This document shows, piece by piece, positions 14,664 through 23,877 of a stretch of DNA of 64,000 bases. Under the pieces are notes generated by a model, which searched no databases, was not told where the DNA came from, and saw nothing but the letters and a program-made list of their open reading frames with translations. A program made the translations under genes and the position numbers. Position 1 is the stretch's first letter. Each line of letters begins with the position of its first letter. Source of the stretch: a bacterium (lineage in GTDB: Bacteria; Bacteroidota; Bacteroidia; Cytophagales; Cyclobacteriaceae); NCBI GenBank assembly GCA_024743255.1, contig JANSWY010000003.1:1-64000 (forward strand), written 5' to 3'.

Positions 14664-16558
14664 CAGTTAAAGAATGCTAATCTGTACCGCACCTTGATCA
14701 CTTCCTGAAGCTCTGTAATTGGATCGAAGACCTTTTTCAACATCTGTCTCTCCAATTTATTCAGGTCTTTTGGATTGATAAATCGCCCGGAATCTTTATT
14801 CTTTAGTCCAAAATCAGCTCTGTGTTTTAACAGAACTTTATATGACTCAATTACTTCACTAATCAATTCCTGATGATTGGGTTCAGACTTTTGGATTTCT
14901 TTCCATCTGTGGATGGTACTTGGATTGTTGAATATGCCTTTACTTAATGCAAGCAAGCGAGCCATATCCGAAATAGGCATCATCGCTCTACCTTTTATAT
15001 CAAACTGGTCTTTGTGTCGGCCATCTTTCTCCAAAAGGAATCCTTTGAAAAAACCAACGGGCGGAGGATTCTGAAGTGCATTTTGAGCTAAGAAATTTAG
15101 AAATATCTCGTTTTCTTGAATTGACTCAGAAATATGACTGTTTAACTCATCTACGAGAGATTGATCACCATAAACCCTTCTATAATCAAAGAATATTGTG
15201 GCATGCATCACAGCTTGCGGGTCCGGGGATGATATCCAATCGGTAAAGTATGATTTCCATTTTGTTACAGGTTGGTTCCATTTCGAATTTCTAGCCATAA
15301 TATCTGCCGGACATTCCTCAAAACCACAATCTATTAAAACCTGATTCACATGCTCCGCTAATGCTAAGAATCCTTTCTCAAATTCATCAAACCCATTAGC
15401 ATAAACCAATGCATTATCCTGATCAGTTCTGAGTAGTTGCTCCTCTCGGCCTTCACTCCCCAAGCTTAAAAAAGCAAAAGGAACATCACTCAATCCTGGG
15501 TAAGTCTGCTCTAATTTGGCCAATCCATTTTTAACAGCTTTTCTGATAATTTCGTCATTAATCTGAGATACCAGGCTCGCAATTAAATCTACAGAAACAT
15601 CAAACCTCAGGTATTCCCTCAGCAAATCTTCTACTCTATCTCGAATTACAGATAGTTTTGAAATATCAGTCTCATTCTTGATTTGCTTAACCAATGCAGC
15701 AGGATGATTGCCCTGAGATAGCATGATGTCGTGATCTGAAACTATACCTGCAACTCTGGAATTCGGTGTTCCATCCTCCGTAATTACCAAATGATGAGCC
15801 CCACTCTTTATCATCTCAATTAAGACCTCCATTGATGTTGGACCTGGGCCAATTGTCTTAACAGGAGAAGACATGATGTTACTACAAGGTAAATCTGATG
15901 AAATCTTTGCAGCAATAACCTTATTCCGGAGGTCCGTATCGGTTATGATACCAATTGGGTAATTGTCATTATTTATAACTACAATTGAGCCAACATTTCT
16001 TTCCTGCATCTTCAAAGCTGCTTCAGCAATTGTTTGCTCTGCAGTTGCAGTTAGAACATTCCTATTTGAATTAATCTGTGAAAGCTCATTTAGTCCAGGG
16101 ATCTCTACCTGTCCACCTTCCTCTCTGTTTCTTACAACCGCCTGACCCATGGCATAACCACGAGCGAAGTAATTTGAGAATTGAATATGAGATTCGAATA
16201 ACTTGTGAAATATGGATTTGTCAATTTGATAGATCAGAGATTCTACCTCGCATTGAGCTGATAGTCTATATTCGTTTCCTGATATCAGTGACCGGATTCC
16301 AAAAATATCACCTTCCTCGCATTTATCGACATGACTATTTTCGCCTAAACGATCAGCGAAAAGTGATACAAGACCTTGCCTTACTACATACCAGTATTCT
16401 CCTTGCTCTTCTCCTTGTTTGAAGATAAATTCTCCTTCTTGAAAATAGCGTACCGTAATATTTTCAGATATTTCAATAAGAATTTCCTCCGTTAAATTAT
16501 CGAACGGAGGAAATTGACTCAAGAAATATTTTATTCTATCTGTAATGAGATTTGCCAT
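14663..16558 (-). CDS. cNMP-binding / CBS / DUF294 nucleotidyltransferase-like protein
   Basis: The 631-residue cytoplasmic protein has an N-terminal cyclic-nucleotide-binding domain (about 10-130, with EGEFIFKQGEEQGEYWYVV), a CBS pair (about 165-285), a DUF294 putative nucleotidyltransferase (near 355-385, LSLGSEGREEQLLRTDQDNA) and a C-terminal helical DUF294 domain (to about 625). The GSEGR...DxD pattern matches the GlnE/GlnD-type catalytic core, so a protein-modifying nucleotidyltransferase is plausible. It sits 31 bases after acs and is coupled to the exonuclease. A second-messenger input to acetate metabolism is inferred. Confidence 0.9.
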   Translation of the reverse strand: MANLITDRIKYFLSQFPPFDNLTEEILIEISENITVRYFQEGEFIFKQGEEQGEYWYVVRQGLVSLFADRLGENSHVDKCEEGDIFGIRSLISGNEYRLSAQCEVESLIYQIDKSIFHKLFESHIQFSNYFARGYAMGQAVVRNREEGGQVEIPGLNELSQINSNRNVLTATAEQTIAEAALKMQERNVGSIVVINNDNYPIGIITDTDLRNKVIAAKISSDLPCSNIMSSPVKTIGPGPTSMEVLIEMIKSGAHHLVITEDGTPNSRVAGIVSDHDIMLSQGNHPAALVKQIKNETDISKLSVIRDRVEDLLREYLRFDVSVDLIASLVSQINDEIIRKAVKNGLAKLEQTYPGLSDVPFAFLSLGSEGREEQLLRTDQDNALVYANGFDEFEKGFLALAEHVNQVLIDCGFEECPADIMARNSKWNQPVTKWKSYFTDWISSPDPQAVMHATIFFDYRRVYGDQSLVDELNSHISESIQENEIFLNFLAQNALQNPPPVGFFKGFLLEKDGRHKDQFDIKGRAMMPISDMARLLALSKGIFNNPSTIHRWKEIQKSEPNHQELISEVIESYKVLLKHRADFGLKNKDSGRFINPKDLNKLERQMLKKVFDPITELQEVIKVRYRLAFFN

Positions 16559-16589
16559 GGTACAGCTTTTTAAGCCGGGCAGTAATTCA

Positions 16590-18494
16590 TCAAGCTTTCA
16601 CTTTTGCTCCTTCTATGATTTCCTCAACCACATCCGGGTTAAGAAGTGTAGAAGTATCTCCTAAGTTAGAAGTATCACCAGAAGCCACTTTACGTAAAAT
16701 TCTTCTCATAATTTTACCAGATCTTGTTTTCGGCAACCCAGAAACAATCTGAATCTGATCAGGCTTGGCAATTGGTCCTATGATCTTATTTACGGTCATT
16801 TTGATCTCCTCTTTCAGGTTTTCTTCGGTTCTACCTTCCATGTCACAAATGACATATGCGTAGATTCCCTGACCTTTGATTTCATGAGGATAACCAACAA
16901 CTGCGGATTCTATAACTTTAGGGTGTTCGTTAATGGCATTTTCAACTTCGGCGGTTCCCATTCTATGTCCCGAAACATTGATAACATCATCAACTCTACC
17001 TAGAATTCTATAGTAGCCATCATGATCTCTCTTCACTCCATCTCCTGTGAAGTATAGGTTTTCAAATGTTGAAAAATATGTCTGTTTACATCTTTCATGA
17101 TCACCATAAGTTGTCCTCAGCATACTTGGCCATGGGAACTTTATGCAGAGGTTTCCTTCTACTCCATTTCCCTTAAGTTCTTTACCATCATTATCAACTA
17201 TAATTGGTTGAATACCTGGAAGCGGTAATGTTGCAAATGCTGGCTTATTTGGTGTCACACCAGCAATCGGTGAAATCATAATTCCTCCTGTTTCTGTCTG
17301 CCACCATGTATCAACGATTGGACATTTACCTTTCCCTATATGATCATGATACCAGTGCCAGGCCTCCTCGTTAATAGGTTCACCAACTGATCCGATAACC
17401 TTAAGTGACTCCAGGCTATATGGTTCTACAGGCTCTAATCCAAATGCTTGCAATGCTCTAATTGCCGTAGGAGCTGTATAGAACTGATTTACCTGGTATT
17501 TATCTATAATTTCCCAGAAACGACCAGCATTTGGGTAAGTAGGAACACCTTCAAACATGATTGACGTAGCGCCAGCTAATAACGGCCCATAAACAATGTA
17601 TGAGTGACCAGTAATCCAACCTACATCAGCAGTACACCAGTAGACATCTCCCTGGCTATATTGAAATACATTTACAAATGAATAATAGGAATAAACCATG
17701 TAACCACCACAAGTGTGAACCACACCTTTAGGCTTCCCTGTAGAACCAGAAGTGTAAAGAATGAACAACATATCTTCAGAGTCCATTTCCTCTGCTGTAT
17801 TCTCCACAGAAACACCATCAATCGCATCATGCCACCAGATATCGCGACCTTCCTTCATAGTAACTTCAGTACCTGTTCTTTTCAGTACAATTACTTTTTC
17901 GATGGTACTGGTGTTCTCAAGAGCCTCATCAACTACCGCTTTTACTGGAATTGTTTTAGTGCCTCTAAAGTTTCCGTCTGATGTTAAGACAGCTTTTGCA
18001 GTACAATCATTAATTCTATCCGCAAGTGAGGAAGATGAGAATCCAGCAAATACAACAGAGTGCACGGCTCCAACTCTTGCACATGCTAACATTGCAACAG
18101 CAGCTTCCGGAACCATCGGCATGTAAATGATAACTCTGTCACCTTTTTCTATTCCTTGCTCTTTTAGGGCATTCGAAAATTGACAAACTTTTTCATGTAG
18201 TTGTCGATATGTTAAGGTGATACCTTCTTCAGTTGGATCATTTGGTTCCCAGATAATTGCCGGACGATCTCCTAATGTGAATAAATTCCTTTCAAAAATA
18301 TTTTCTGTAATATTCAATTTGCCATTAACAAACCATTTCACATCCGGACCTTTAAAGTCCCATTCCAATACCTGATCCCATTTTTTACGCCAATGGAATG
18401 AATCTGCAACCTTATCCCAGAAATCTTCTGGTTGTGTTACACTTTTTTGATACTCGTGGATGTATCCACTGAGTGTTTGAATCTTGTGGTTCAT
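16590..18494 (-). CDS. acs: Acetyl-CoA synthetase (AMP-forming)
   Basis: The 634-residue enzyme is full length. It makes acetyl-CoA from acetate, ATP and CoA through acetyl-AMP in the cytoplasm. Hallmarks: N-terminal FWDKVADSFHWRKKWDQVLE, the P-loop-like YTSGSTGKPKGVVHT (about 250), WWQTETGG, the hinge GRVDDVINVSGHRMGTAEVE, and SGLPKTRSGKIMRR near 600. The Lys of that last motif is the acetylation-controlled residue in the family. It lies 44 bases downstream of the response regulator and in the same orientation as the symporter and sensor, as expected for a high-affinity acetate uptake locus. Confidence 0.97.
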   Translation of the reverse strand: MNHKIQTLSGYIHEYQKSVTQPEDFWDKVADSFHWRKKWDQVLEWDFKGPDVKWFVNGKLNITENIFERNLFTLGDRPAIIWEPNDPTEEGITLTYRQLHEKVCQFSNALKEQGIEKGDRVIIYMPMVPEAAVAMLACARVGAVHSVVFAGFSSSSLADRINDCTAKAVLTSDGNFRGTKTIPVKAVVDEALENTSTIEKVIVLKRTGTEVTMKEGRDIWWHDAIDGVSVENTAEEMDSEDMLFILYTSGSTGKPKGVVHTCGGYMVYSYYSFVNVFQYSQGDVYWCTADVGWITGHSYIVYGPLLAGATSIMFEGVPTYPNAGRFWEIIDKYQVNQFYTAPTAIRALQAFGLEPVEPYSLESLKVIGSVGEPINEEAWHWYHDHIGKGKCPIVDTWWQTETGGIMISPIAGVTPNKPAFATLPLPGIQPIIVDNDGKELKGNGVEGNLCIKFPWPSMLRTTYGDHERCKQTYFSTFENLYFTGDGVKRDHDGYYRILGRVDDVINVSGHRMGTAEVENAINEHPKVIESAVVGYPHEIKGQGIYAYVICDMEGRTEENLKEEIKMTVNKIIGPIAKPDQIQIVSGLPKTRSGKIMRRILRKVASGDTSNLGDTSTLLNPDVVEEIIEGAKVKA

Positions 18495-18538
18495 TTTTTA
18501 ATTGAATTATTGGTTCTTAAATCTTGATGATCTTGTGA

Positions 18539-18937
18539 TCATAAAAGTTCTTTTACTTTCTTCACTATATCCCTAGTCGAATAGGGTTTCGTGATATAGG
18601 CATCCGCCCCCACCTGGTAGCCTGCCTCAATTTCCTCTTCCTTAATCTTGGCACTTAAAAAAATTACCTTGATGCTTTCTGTTTCAGGATTACTTTTTAG
18701 TCTTTTACATACTTCAAGTCCATCTACCTCAGGCATCATAATATCCAGAATAACCAGATCAATTTTCTCCGATGAAATCGTATCAATTGCTTCCTGGCCA
18801 TCCCTTCCAACGAATACGTTATATCCGTTTTTCTTCATTAAAAATTCTAGTGACAGCAGAATATTGGGTTCATCATCTACTATCAAAATATTTGGGTTTG
18901 GTTCAGGCTCCCCATTGCTCTTTTTCACTTTTACCAT
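18539..18937 (-). CDS. Single-domain response regulator (receiver only)
   Basis: The 132-residue protein is one REC domain with the acidic pair DD (21-22), phospho-acceptor D65 in LVILDIMMPEVDG, and K117 in ITKPYS. There is no output domain. Its start lies inside the last codons of the sensor kinase gene (35-base overlap), so the two are translated together. In the related CrbS/CrbR systems of gammaproteobacteria the regulator carries a LuxR-type HTH that activates acs; here that HTH is missing, so signal output must pass through another protein. Confidence 0.92.
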   Translation of the reverse strand: MVKVKKSNGEPEPNPNILIVDDEPNILLSLEFLMKKNGYNVFVGRDGQEAIDTISSEKIDLVILDIMMPEVDGLEVCKRLKSNPETESIKVIFLSAKIKEEEIEAGYQVGADAYITKPYSTRDIVKKVKELL

Positions 18938-21611
18938 CTATCAATTCTTTAAGAGGTAATAATATAGCCATCTCCGTGCCTTTACCCAATTCGCTCTTCA
19001 CCTTTATTTCTCCTCCGTGCAATTCCACTATTGATTTTGTAATTGCAAGTCCCAACCCTGTTCCAGTATTCTTTATATTATCCTTTTTCTTTACCTGATA
19101 GAATTTTTGGAATATCATCTCCTGATACTGCACATCAATCCCAGGCCCATTATCTGTGACTCTTATACTAATAGAATTTGAATCATCTAAATCACAAGAC
19201 ACTTCAATCCAACCATCTCCTTTATCATGGTACTTGATTGCATTTGAGAGTAAATTGATCAATACCTGAGTTATCCTGTCTCGGTCCAACTCCAGCTCAA
19301 CATCTGGAATAGATTGAATCTTTATCTCCAAGTTCTTTTCAATCGCGAGTTGTCTAACATCATCAACTGCTTCAATTATTAGTGTTCTGATCGATACTTG
19401 TAACCTATTCAATTTGATAACCCCAGAAGCTAATTTTTCAAGATCCAAAACCTGACTGATCAAACGGCTCATTCTTTCCGTTTCCCGTACAATGATTTCC
19501 AGGAAGTTCGTTTTTTCATTCTCTTCCAGATCCGGATTATCATAAAGGATCTCAGCAAATGATCGGATGCTGGTTAATGGAGTCCTTAGCTCATGAGTCA
19601 CTGTAGATATAAAGCTATCCTTTTCCTTGTCCATAGCACGTAACTGATCATTAGCTTTAGTAAGGTCCTTAGTCGTTAACTCCAGTTTCTCTGATTGACT
19701 TTTTAATTTTTTATTTAGCTCTAATAGCTCCTGAGATTCTTTAACTACACTAATAATGTCCTCAAGACTTAAATCATCTTCCTTTACAATGGATGACACT
19801 AAAATTCTTGCTGAAGCGCTTCCCACAGCGCCTGCCAATATCTTTTCTACATAAGGCACCATTTGAGGGTCTGCTATTTCACTTTTGTTCCAATCTCCAT
19901 ACTTGTGAGTGTAGTAGACAATCGCTTGGTTGGTCCGGGTTTCTCCCAGCACATTTTCCATCAAGGAAGTCAGGTCTCCTGCAAGTGCAGTTCCTTTCCA
20001 TACTATTCCACTTTGATGATACTCATCTACATTCACAAAGAGTTCTGCTTGTTTCAGTTCTAAAGCGTTTTGTTTTGTCAGCAAGGACACAGCGATGTAC
20101 ACGAGAGAATTAATAAGCAACGAAAGGAAGAAACTAGCTGCAATTATTGACATACCCAAACTCTCTGAAATCAACGAATTGTTGTCTTCTAACCACAAAC
20201 TAAGGTTAGATGGCAACAAACCTACCTGAGCAATATTCGGAAGTACCAGCAAACAAAACCATAGAAAAAACCCTACAGACATACTGGAGATAGCAGCAAT
20301 TTTATTCCCCATCTTCCAGTAGGTCCCAATCAGGATGCTCGGCGCAAACTGCGATACTCCCACGAAGGAAATCAGACCTATTGATACTAAAGAAAAATTA
20401 TCTGCAACTAGCCTGAAGTACAAGTAAGAAAGAAATAATAACCCTACAACTGCCAATCTTCTGGTAATAATCAATAGGCTTGAAATACTGGTAGTCTCAT
20501 CTTTAAGTTTAGCTACAAACGGCATGACCAGGTTATTAGATATCATATTAGTCAATGCATAAACTGATACCATGATCATGCTAGTAGACGCACTGAATCC
20601 TCCAATGTAAGCTAGAAGCGCTAATCCATTTTGTTCAAACTGAAGTGGAATCGAAAGCACGTACGTATCGGGATCGATCATCGAGGACACTGATAATTTC
20701 CCCGCCATTGCAATTGGAATCACGAATAAATTGATCACCAGCATGTAAAGTGGGAAAACCCAAATGGCTCTATTGAGATGTTTTTCTGAAGTATTTTCAA
20801 GAACAGCCATTTGGAATTGCCTTGGCAGAAATAGCACCGCCAGAAAAGCAAGCACTAACATCCAAAACCAGTTGCCAAGTTGATCCTCCGGCATGGTGAA
20901 TAAAGATCTCAATTCATCAGAATCTGAGGCTTTTGAAAATATGTCTCCAATTCCATCATACAAAAAGAATGAAACGAATACACCAACAGCTACAAAAGCT
21001 ACAAGCTTGATCACTGATTCTGTAGCTATGACACTTATTAGTCCATTATGACTTTTGGATGTTTCAATATTTCTGGTTCCAAACAGCATGATAAAAACTG
21101 CCAGAATACCTGTCACGTAGAAACTTGAATCGTTTAAAAATAATTTTGAAGTTCCTGTAACAGGCTCAGAGATTAGAATACTATAACCCGTTCCAATGGC
21201 CTTAAGCTGAATGGCGATATACGGCAGAACAGCCACTACACTAAATATTGTTACAAATACTCCTAGAAAGACACTCTTACCATATCTACTGGAAACATAA
21301 TCAGCTAATGATGAAATTCCATACTGATTACAAACCCCAATCATTTTCCGAGTCAACCAGTACCATAATGGAATGAATAAAGATGGTCCTAAAAATGTGG
21401 TAATAAAATCAATCCCAGAAGTAGCTGCTCTTCCAACACTACCATAAAATGTCCAGGCAGTACAATAAACGGCAAGCGACAATGCATAAATCCACGGATT
21501 GTTGACAATTCTGGATCCTCTCTCTGAATTTTTATCCACCCACCATGCGATAGTGAATAGCACCACCAGATAAAGTAAAATGATCGATATGATACTGATT
21601 TCAGATATCAT
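18903..21611 (-). CDS. Symporter-STAC-histidine kinase (CrbS/CbrA-like sensor)
   Basis: The 902-residue fusion has a sodium:solute symporter module of about 13 TM segments (residues 1-500), then a STAC-like domain (about 520-600, GTALAGDLTSLMENVLGETR), a coiled coil (about 620-665), HisKA with THELRTPLTSIRSFAEIL (His near 670), and a HATPase domain (NLLSNAIKYH, DNGPGID, GTGLGLAITKS). No PAS domain is seen. In CrbS-type kinases the transporter part senses or moves substrate and controls acs. The gene overlaps the 67-residue gene upstream by 4 bases and the receiver gene downstream by 35. Confidence 0.93.
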   Translation of the reverse strand: MISEISIISIILLYLVVLFTIAWWVDKNSERGSRIVNNPWIYALSLAVYCTAWTFYGSVGRAATSGIDFITTFLGPSLFIPLWYWLTRKMIGVCNQYGISSLADYVSSRYGKSVFLGVFVTIFSVVAVLPYIAIQLKAIGTGYSILISEPVTGTSKLFLNDSSFYVTGILAVFIMLFGTRNIETSKSHNGLISVIATESVIKLVAFVAVGVFVSFFLYDGIGDIFSKASDSDELRSLFTMPEDQLGNWFWMLVLAFLAVLFLPRQFQMAVLENTSEKHLNRAIWVFPLYMLVINLFVIPIAMAGKLSVSSMIDPDTYVLSIPLQFEQNGLALLAYIGGFSASTSMIMVSVYALTNMISNNLVMPFVAKLKDETTSISSLLIITRRLAVVGLLFLSYLYFRLVADNFSLVSIGLISFVGVSQFAPSILIGTYWKMGNKIAAISSMSVGFFLWFCLLVLPNIAQVGLLPSNLSLWLEDNNSLISESLGMSIIAASFFLSLLINSLVYIAVSLLTKQNALELKQAELFVNVDEYHQSGIVWKGTALAGDLTSLMENVLGETRTNQAIVYYTHKYGDWNKSEIADPQMVPYVEKILAGAVGSASARILVSSIVKEDDLSLEDIISVVKESQELLELNKKLKSQSEKLELTTKDLTKANDQLRAMDKEKDSFISTVTHELRTPLTSIRSFAEILYDNPDLEENEKTNFLEIIVRETERMSRLISQVLDLEKLASGVIKLNRLQVSIRTLIIEAVDDVRQLAIEKNLEIKIQSIPDVELELDRDRITQVLINLLSNAIKYHDKGDGWIEVSCDLDDSNSISIRVTDNGPGIDVQYQEMIFQKFYQVKKKDNIKNTGTGLGLAITKSIVELHGGEIKVKSELGKGTEMAILLPLKELIDGKSEKEQWGA

Positions 21612-21811
21612 TTATCAGGTACATTTTTATTGTTGTAGATAATAGCCACTGAAATTATCACTCCAAACCATATCAAAAAAAGCCATACATAGAGTGATGG
21701 CACAGACCCTACGAGGTGATCTATGTTGAAAAACCGAATTAGCGGCTTATTGGCCAGCAATAAACCTAGCAATAGCACAAATATTGATCCTACAACTTTC
21801 TTTGAATGCAT
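21608..21811 (-). CDS. Small two-TM protein coupled to the sensor kinase
   Basis: The 67-residue protein has two hydrophobic segments (about 6-23 and 38-59) and a short charged tail. Its stop overlaps the sensor kinase ATG by four bases (ATGA), so the two are surely co-translated. Size and position recall small symporter-associated subunits, but the sequence is not the DUF4212 type found beside the transporter. It may be an accessory subunit for the symporter half of the kinase. Confidence 0.75.
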   Translation of the reverse strand: MHSKKVVGSIFVLLLGLLLANKPLIRFFNIDHLVGSVPSLYVWLFLIWFGVIISVAIIYNNKNVPDK

Positions 21812-21873
21812 GATTTTAAAACTTGATGCGTCTTAAATTATTAAAATCTCACTGAACAAACAATGAGAAAAAG

Positions 21874-21896
21874 TAGGGGGACGAACCAAGCCCCCC
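21874..21896 (-). terminator. Hairpin between symporter and sensor genes (partial terminator)
   Basis: Read on the minus strand, a G6 run and a C5 run pair around CTTGGTTCGT, then TAC and five T. It lies directly after the symporter gene and before the small TM/sensor genes. It could terminate most symporter transcripts and leave lower expression of the sensor. Confidence 0.55.
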
Positions 21897-21906
21897 AAGC
21901 TTCGCA

Positions 21907-23595
21907 TTAATGCTTCGAAGCTTCACCTGCTCCTCTCGGAAAACGGATGTTTTCTACGATTTCCTGAACATCCTCAGGAACATCGGCTGTCATTCTTGAT
22001 ACCACGATGCTCACAACTACATTCACAATCATTGCTATTGTCCCAAAACCTTCTGGCGAAATACCAAACCACCAATCTTCTGGAGTTCCTCCTCCAAACA
22101 GACCAAGTTTGTATTTCATCATGTAGAATAGCATCAGCGTGATTCCCACTACCATTCCTGAAATAGCACCCTCCTTATTCATTCTTTTATCAAAAATCCC
22201 CAGGATTATGGCCGGGAAAAAGGAAGCTGCAGCCAAACCGAACGCTAGCGCTACCGTAGCGGCCACAAATCCTGGAGGATTAATTCCAAAGTAACCTGCA
22301 ACTACCACGGCAACTGCTGCACCAATTCTTGCCCACATCAGTTCACCTTTTTCAGAAATATCGGGCTTGATTTGTTTCTTAATAAGATCATGAGACACAC
22401 TGGTACTAATCACAAGCAACAGACCAGCTGCAGTAGAAAGTGCTGCCGCCAACCCACCTGCCGCTACCAATGCAATCACCCAGCTCGGAAGATTTGCAAT
22501 CTCAGGGTTGGCAAGTACCATGATGTCTCTATCAATTGTTAATTCATTAGTTGCTTTATCAGCTACATATTGGATGTTTCCATCTGCGTTTTTGTCATCA
22601 TACTTGATCAAACCTGTTTTTTCCCAGTTGCTAAACCATTCCGGCATAGAGCTATATGGTTGGTCAGATACAGTATTGATAAGATTGGTTCTGGCAAATG
22701 CCGCAATTGCTGGAGCTGTCGTATATAAAATTGCAATAAACACCAATGCATAACCAGCAGAAATTCTTGCATCCTTTACTTTAGGAACTGTAAAAAATCT
22801 CACAATTACGTGAGGAAGTCCGGCTGTTCCTACCATTAATGCCAGTGTAATTGCAAATACATCAATCATTGGTTTAGAGCCATCAGTATATTCTGCGAAT
22901 CCAAGCTCAACATGCAGTTGATCAAGTTTATCGAGCAGGTAAGTACCGTCAGCAAGAGATCCCCCAAAACCAAGTTGTGGTAAGAAATTACCAGTCATCT
23001 GGAATGAGATAAAGAAAGCAGGTACCATAAAAGCGAAAATCAATACGCAATACTGAGCTACCTGAGTGTAAGTGATCCCTTTCATTCCTCCTAATACAGC
23101 ATAGAAGAAAACGATTGCCATACCAATGTATACCCCAACATTAATATCTACCTCAAGGAATCTACTAAACACAACCCCAACTCCTCTCATCTGACCCGCG
23201 ACATATGTGAAAGAAACGATGATTGCACAGATAACTGCAACAGTCCTTGCAACATCTGAATAGTATCTATCTCCAATGAAATCCGGAACAGTAAACTTCC
23301 CAAATTTCCTTAAATAAGGAGCTAATAAAAGAGCAAGCAGAACATAACCGCCTGTCCAGCCCATCAGGTAAACCGCTCCATCATAACCGGCAAATGAAAT
23401 AATACCAGCCATAGATATGAAAGATGCTGCCGACATCCAGTCTGCCGCTGTTGCCATTCCGTTAGCCAATGGTGGAACACCACCACCTGCAACATAAAAT
23501 TCCTTAGTAGATCCGGCCCTCGACCAGATTGCTATTCCAATGTAGAGCGCAAATGTGATCCCTACTAATACGAAAGTCCAAGTTTGTACATCCAT
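21907..23595 (-). CDS. actP: Sodium:acetate-type symporter (ActP-like, VC_2705 subfamily)
   Basis: This 562-residue sodium/solute symporter has about 13 TM helices. It carries the family features FYVAGGGVPPLANGMATAADWMS, GYDGAVYLMGWTGGYVLLA, FTVPDFIGDRYYS and GTAGLPHVIVRFFTVP. The subfamily pairs with a small DUF4212 subunit, encoded directly upstream. Acetate as substrate is inferred from the acs and sensor context; pyruvate or a related acid is possible. It has a strong Shine-Dalgarno, unusual in this phylum. The gene symbol is by analogy. Confidence 0.9.
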   Translation of the reverse strand: MDVQTWTFVLVGITFALYIGIAIWSRAGSTKEFYVAGGGVPPLANGMATAADWMSAASFISMAGIISFAGYDGAVYLMGWTGGYVLLALLLAPYLRKFGKFTVPDFIGDRYYSDVARTVAVICAIIVSFTYVAGQMRGVGVVFSRFLEVDINVGVYIGMAIVFFYAVLGGMKGITYTQVAQYCVLIFAFMVPAFFISFQMTGNFLPQLGFGGSLADGTYLLDKLDQLHVELGFAEYTDGSKPMIDVFAITLALMVGTAGLPHVIVRFFTVPKVKDARISAGYALVFIAILYTTAPAIAAFARTNLINTVSDQPYSSMPEWFSNWEKTGLIKYDDKNADGNIQYVADKATNELTIDRDIMVLANPEIANLPSWVIALVAAGGLAAALSTAAGLLLVISTSVSHDLIKKQIKPDISEKGELMWARIGAAVAVVVAGYFGINPPGFVAATVALAFGLAAASFFPAIILGIFDKRMNKEGAISGMVVGITLMLFYMMKYKLGLFGGGTPEDWWFGISPEGFGTIAMIVNVVVSIVVSRMTADVPEDVQEIVENIRFPRGAGEASKH

Positions 23596-23603
23596 AATTA
23601 AAT

Positions 23604-23610
23604 CCTCCTT
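23604..23610 (-). promoter_or_regulatory. Strong Shine-Dalgarno of the symporter gene
   Basis: AAGGAGG stands eight bases before the symporter ATG and overlaps the stop codon of the DUF4212 gene. Bacteroidota genes rarely use such a site; other starts in this window lack one. It supports the start and translational coupling. Confidence 0.75.
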
Positions 23611-23866
23611 ATTTTTCGTCTACATCAAATTCTTTATCGAGCTTATTCATCAATCTCACATACACAAATATCAAGATGACAAATACATAGATTGATCCTT
23701 GTTGAGCGAACCAGAAGCCAAGCTTAAATCCGCCAAGTCGAATGTTGTTCAGGGAATCTGCGAACAGAATACCTGCTCCGTAGCTTACTCCAAACCAGAT
23801 TGCCAGGAGTATTAATAGATACTGAAGGTTCTTCTTCCAGTATGCTTTCATTTTATCTTTATCCAT
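23609..23866 (-). CDS. DUF4212 small symporter subunit
   Basis: The 85-residue protein has two TM helices and the family pattern: AYWKKNLQYLLILLAIWFGVSYGAG at the start, then FKLGFWFAQQGSIYVFVILIFVYVRLMNKLD. The family is known as the putative small subunit of sodium/solute symporters and almost always sits beside a VC_2705-type transporter, as here with a 13-base gap. It likely assembles with the symporter in the inner membrane. Confidence 0.92.
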   Translation of the reverse strand: MDKDKMKAYWKKNLQYLLILLAIWFGVSYGAGILFADSLNNIRLGGFKLGFWFAQQGSIYVFVILIFVYVRLMNKLDKEFDVDEK

Positions 23867-23877
23867 TTTCTTATTGG

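Noticed and set aside
17761-18126. A 121-codon open frame antisense to acs
   Set aside because: It lies over the conserved AMP-binding motifs of acs, which fully account for the sequence.
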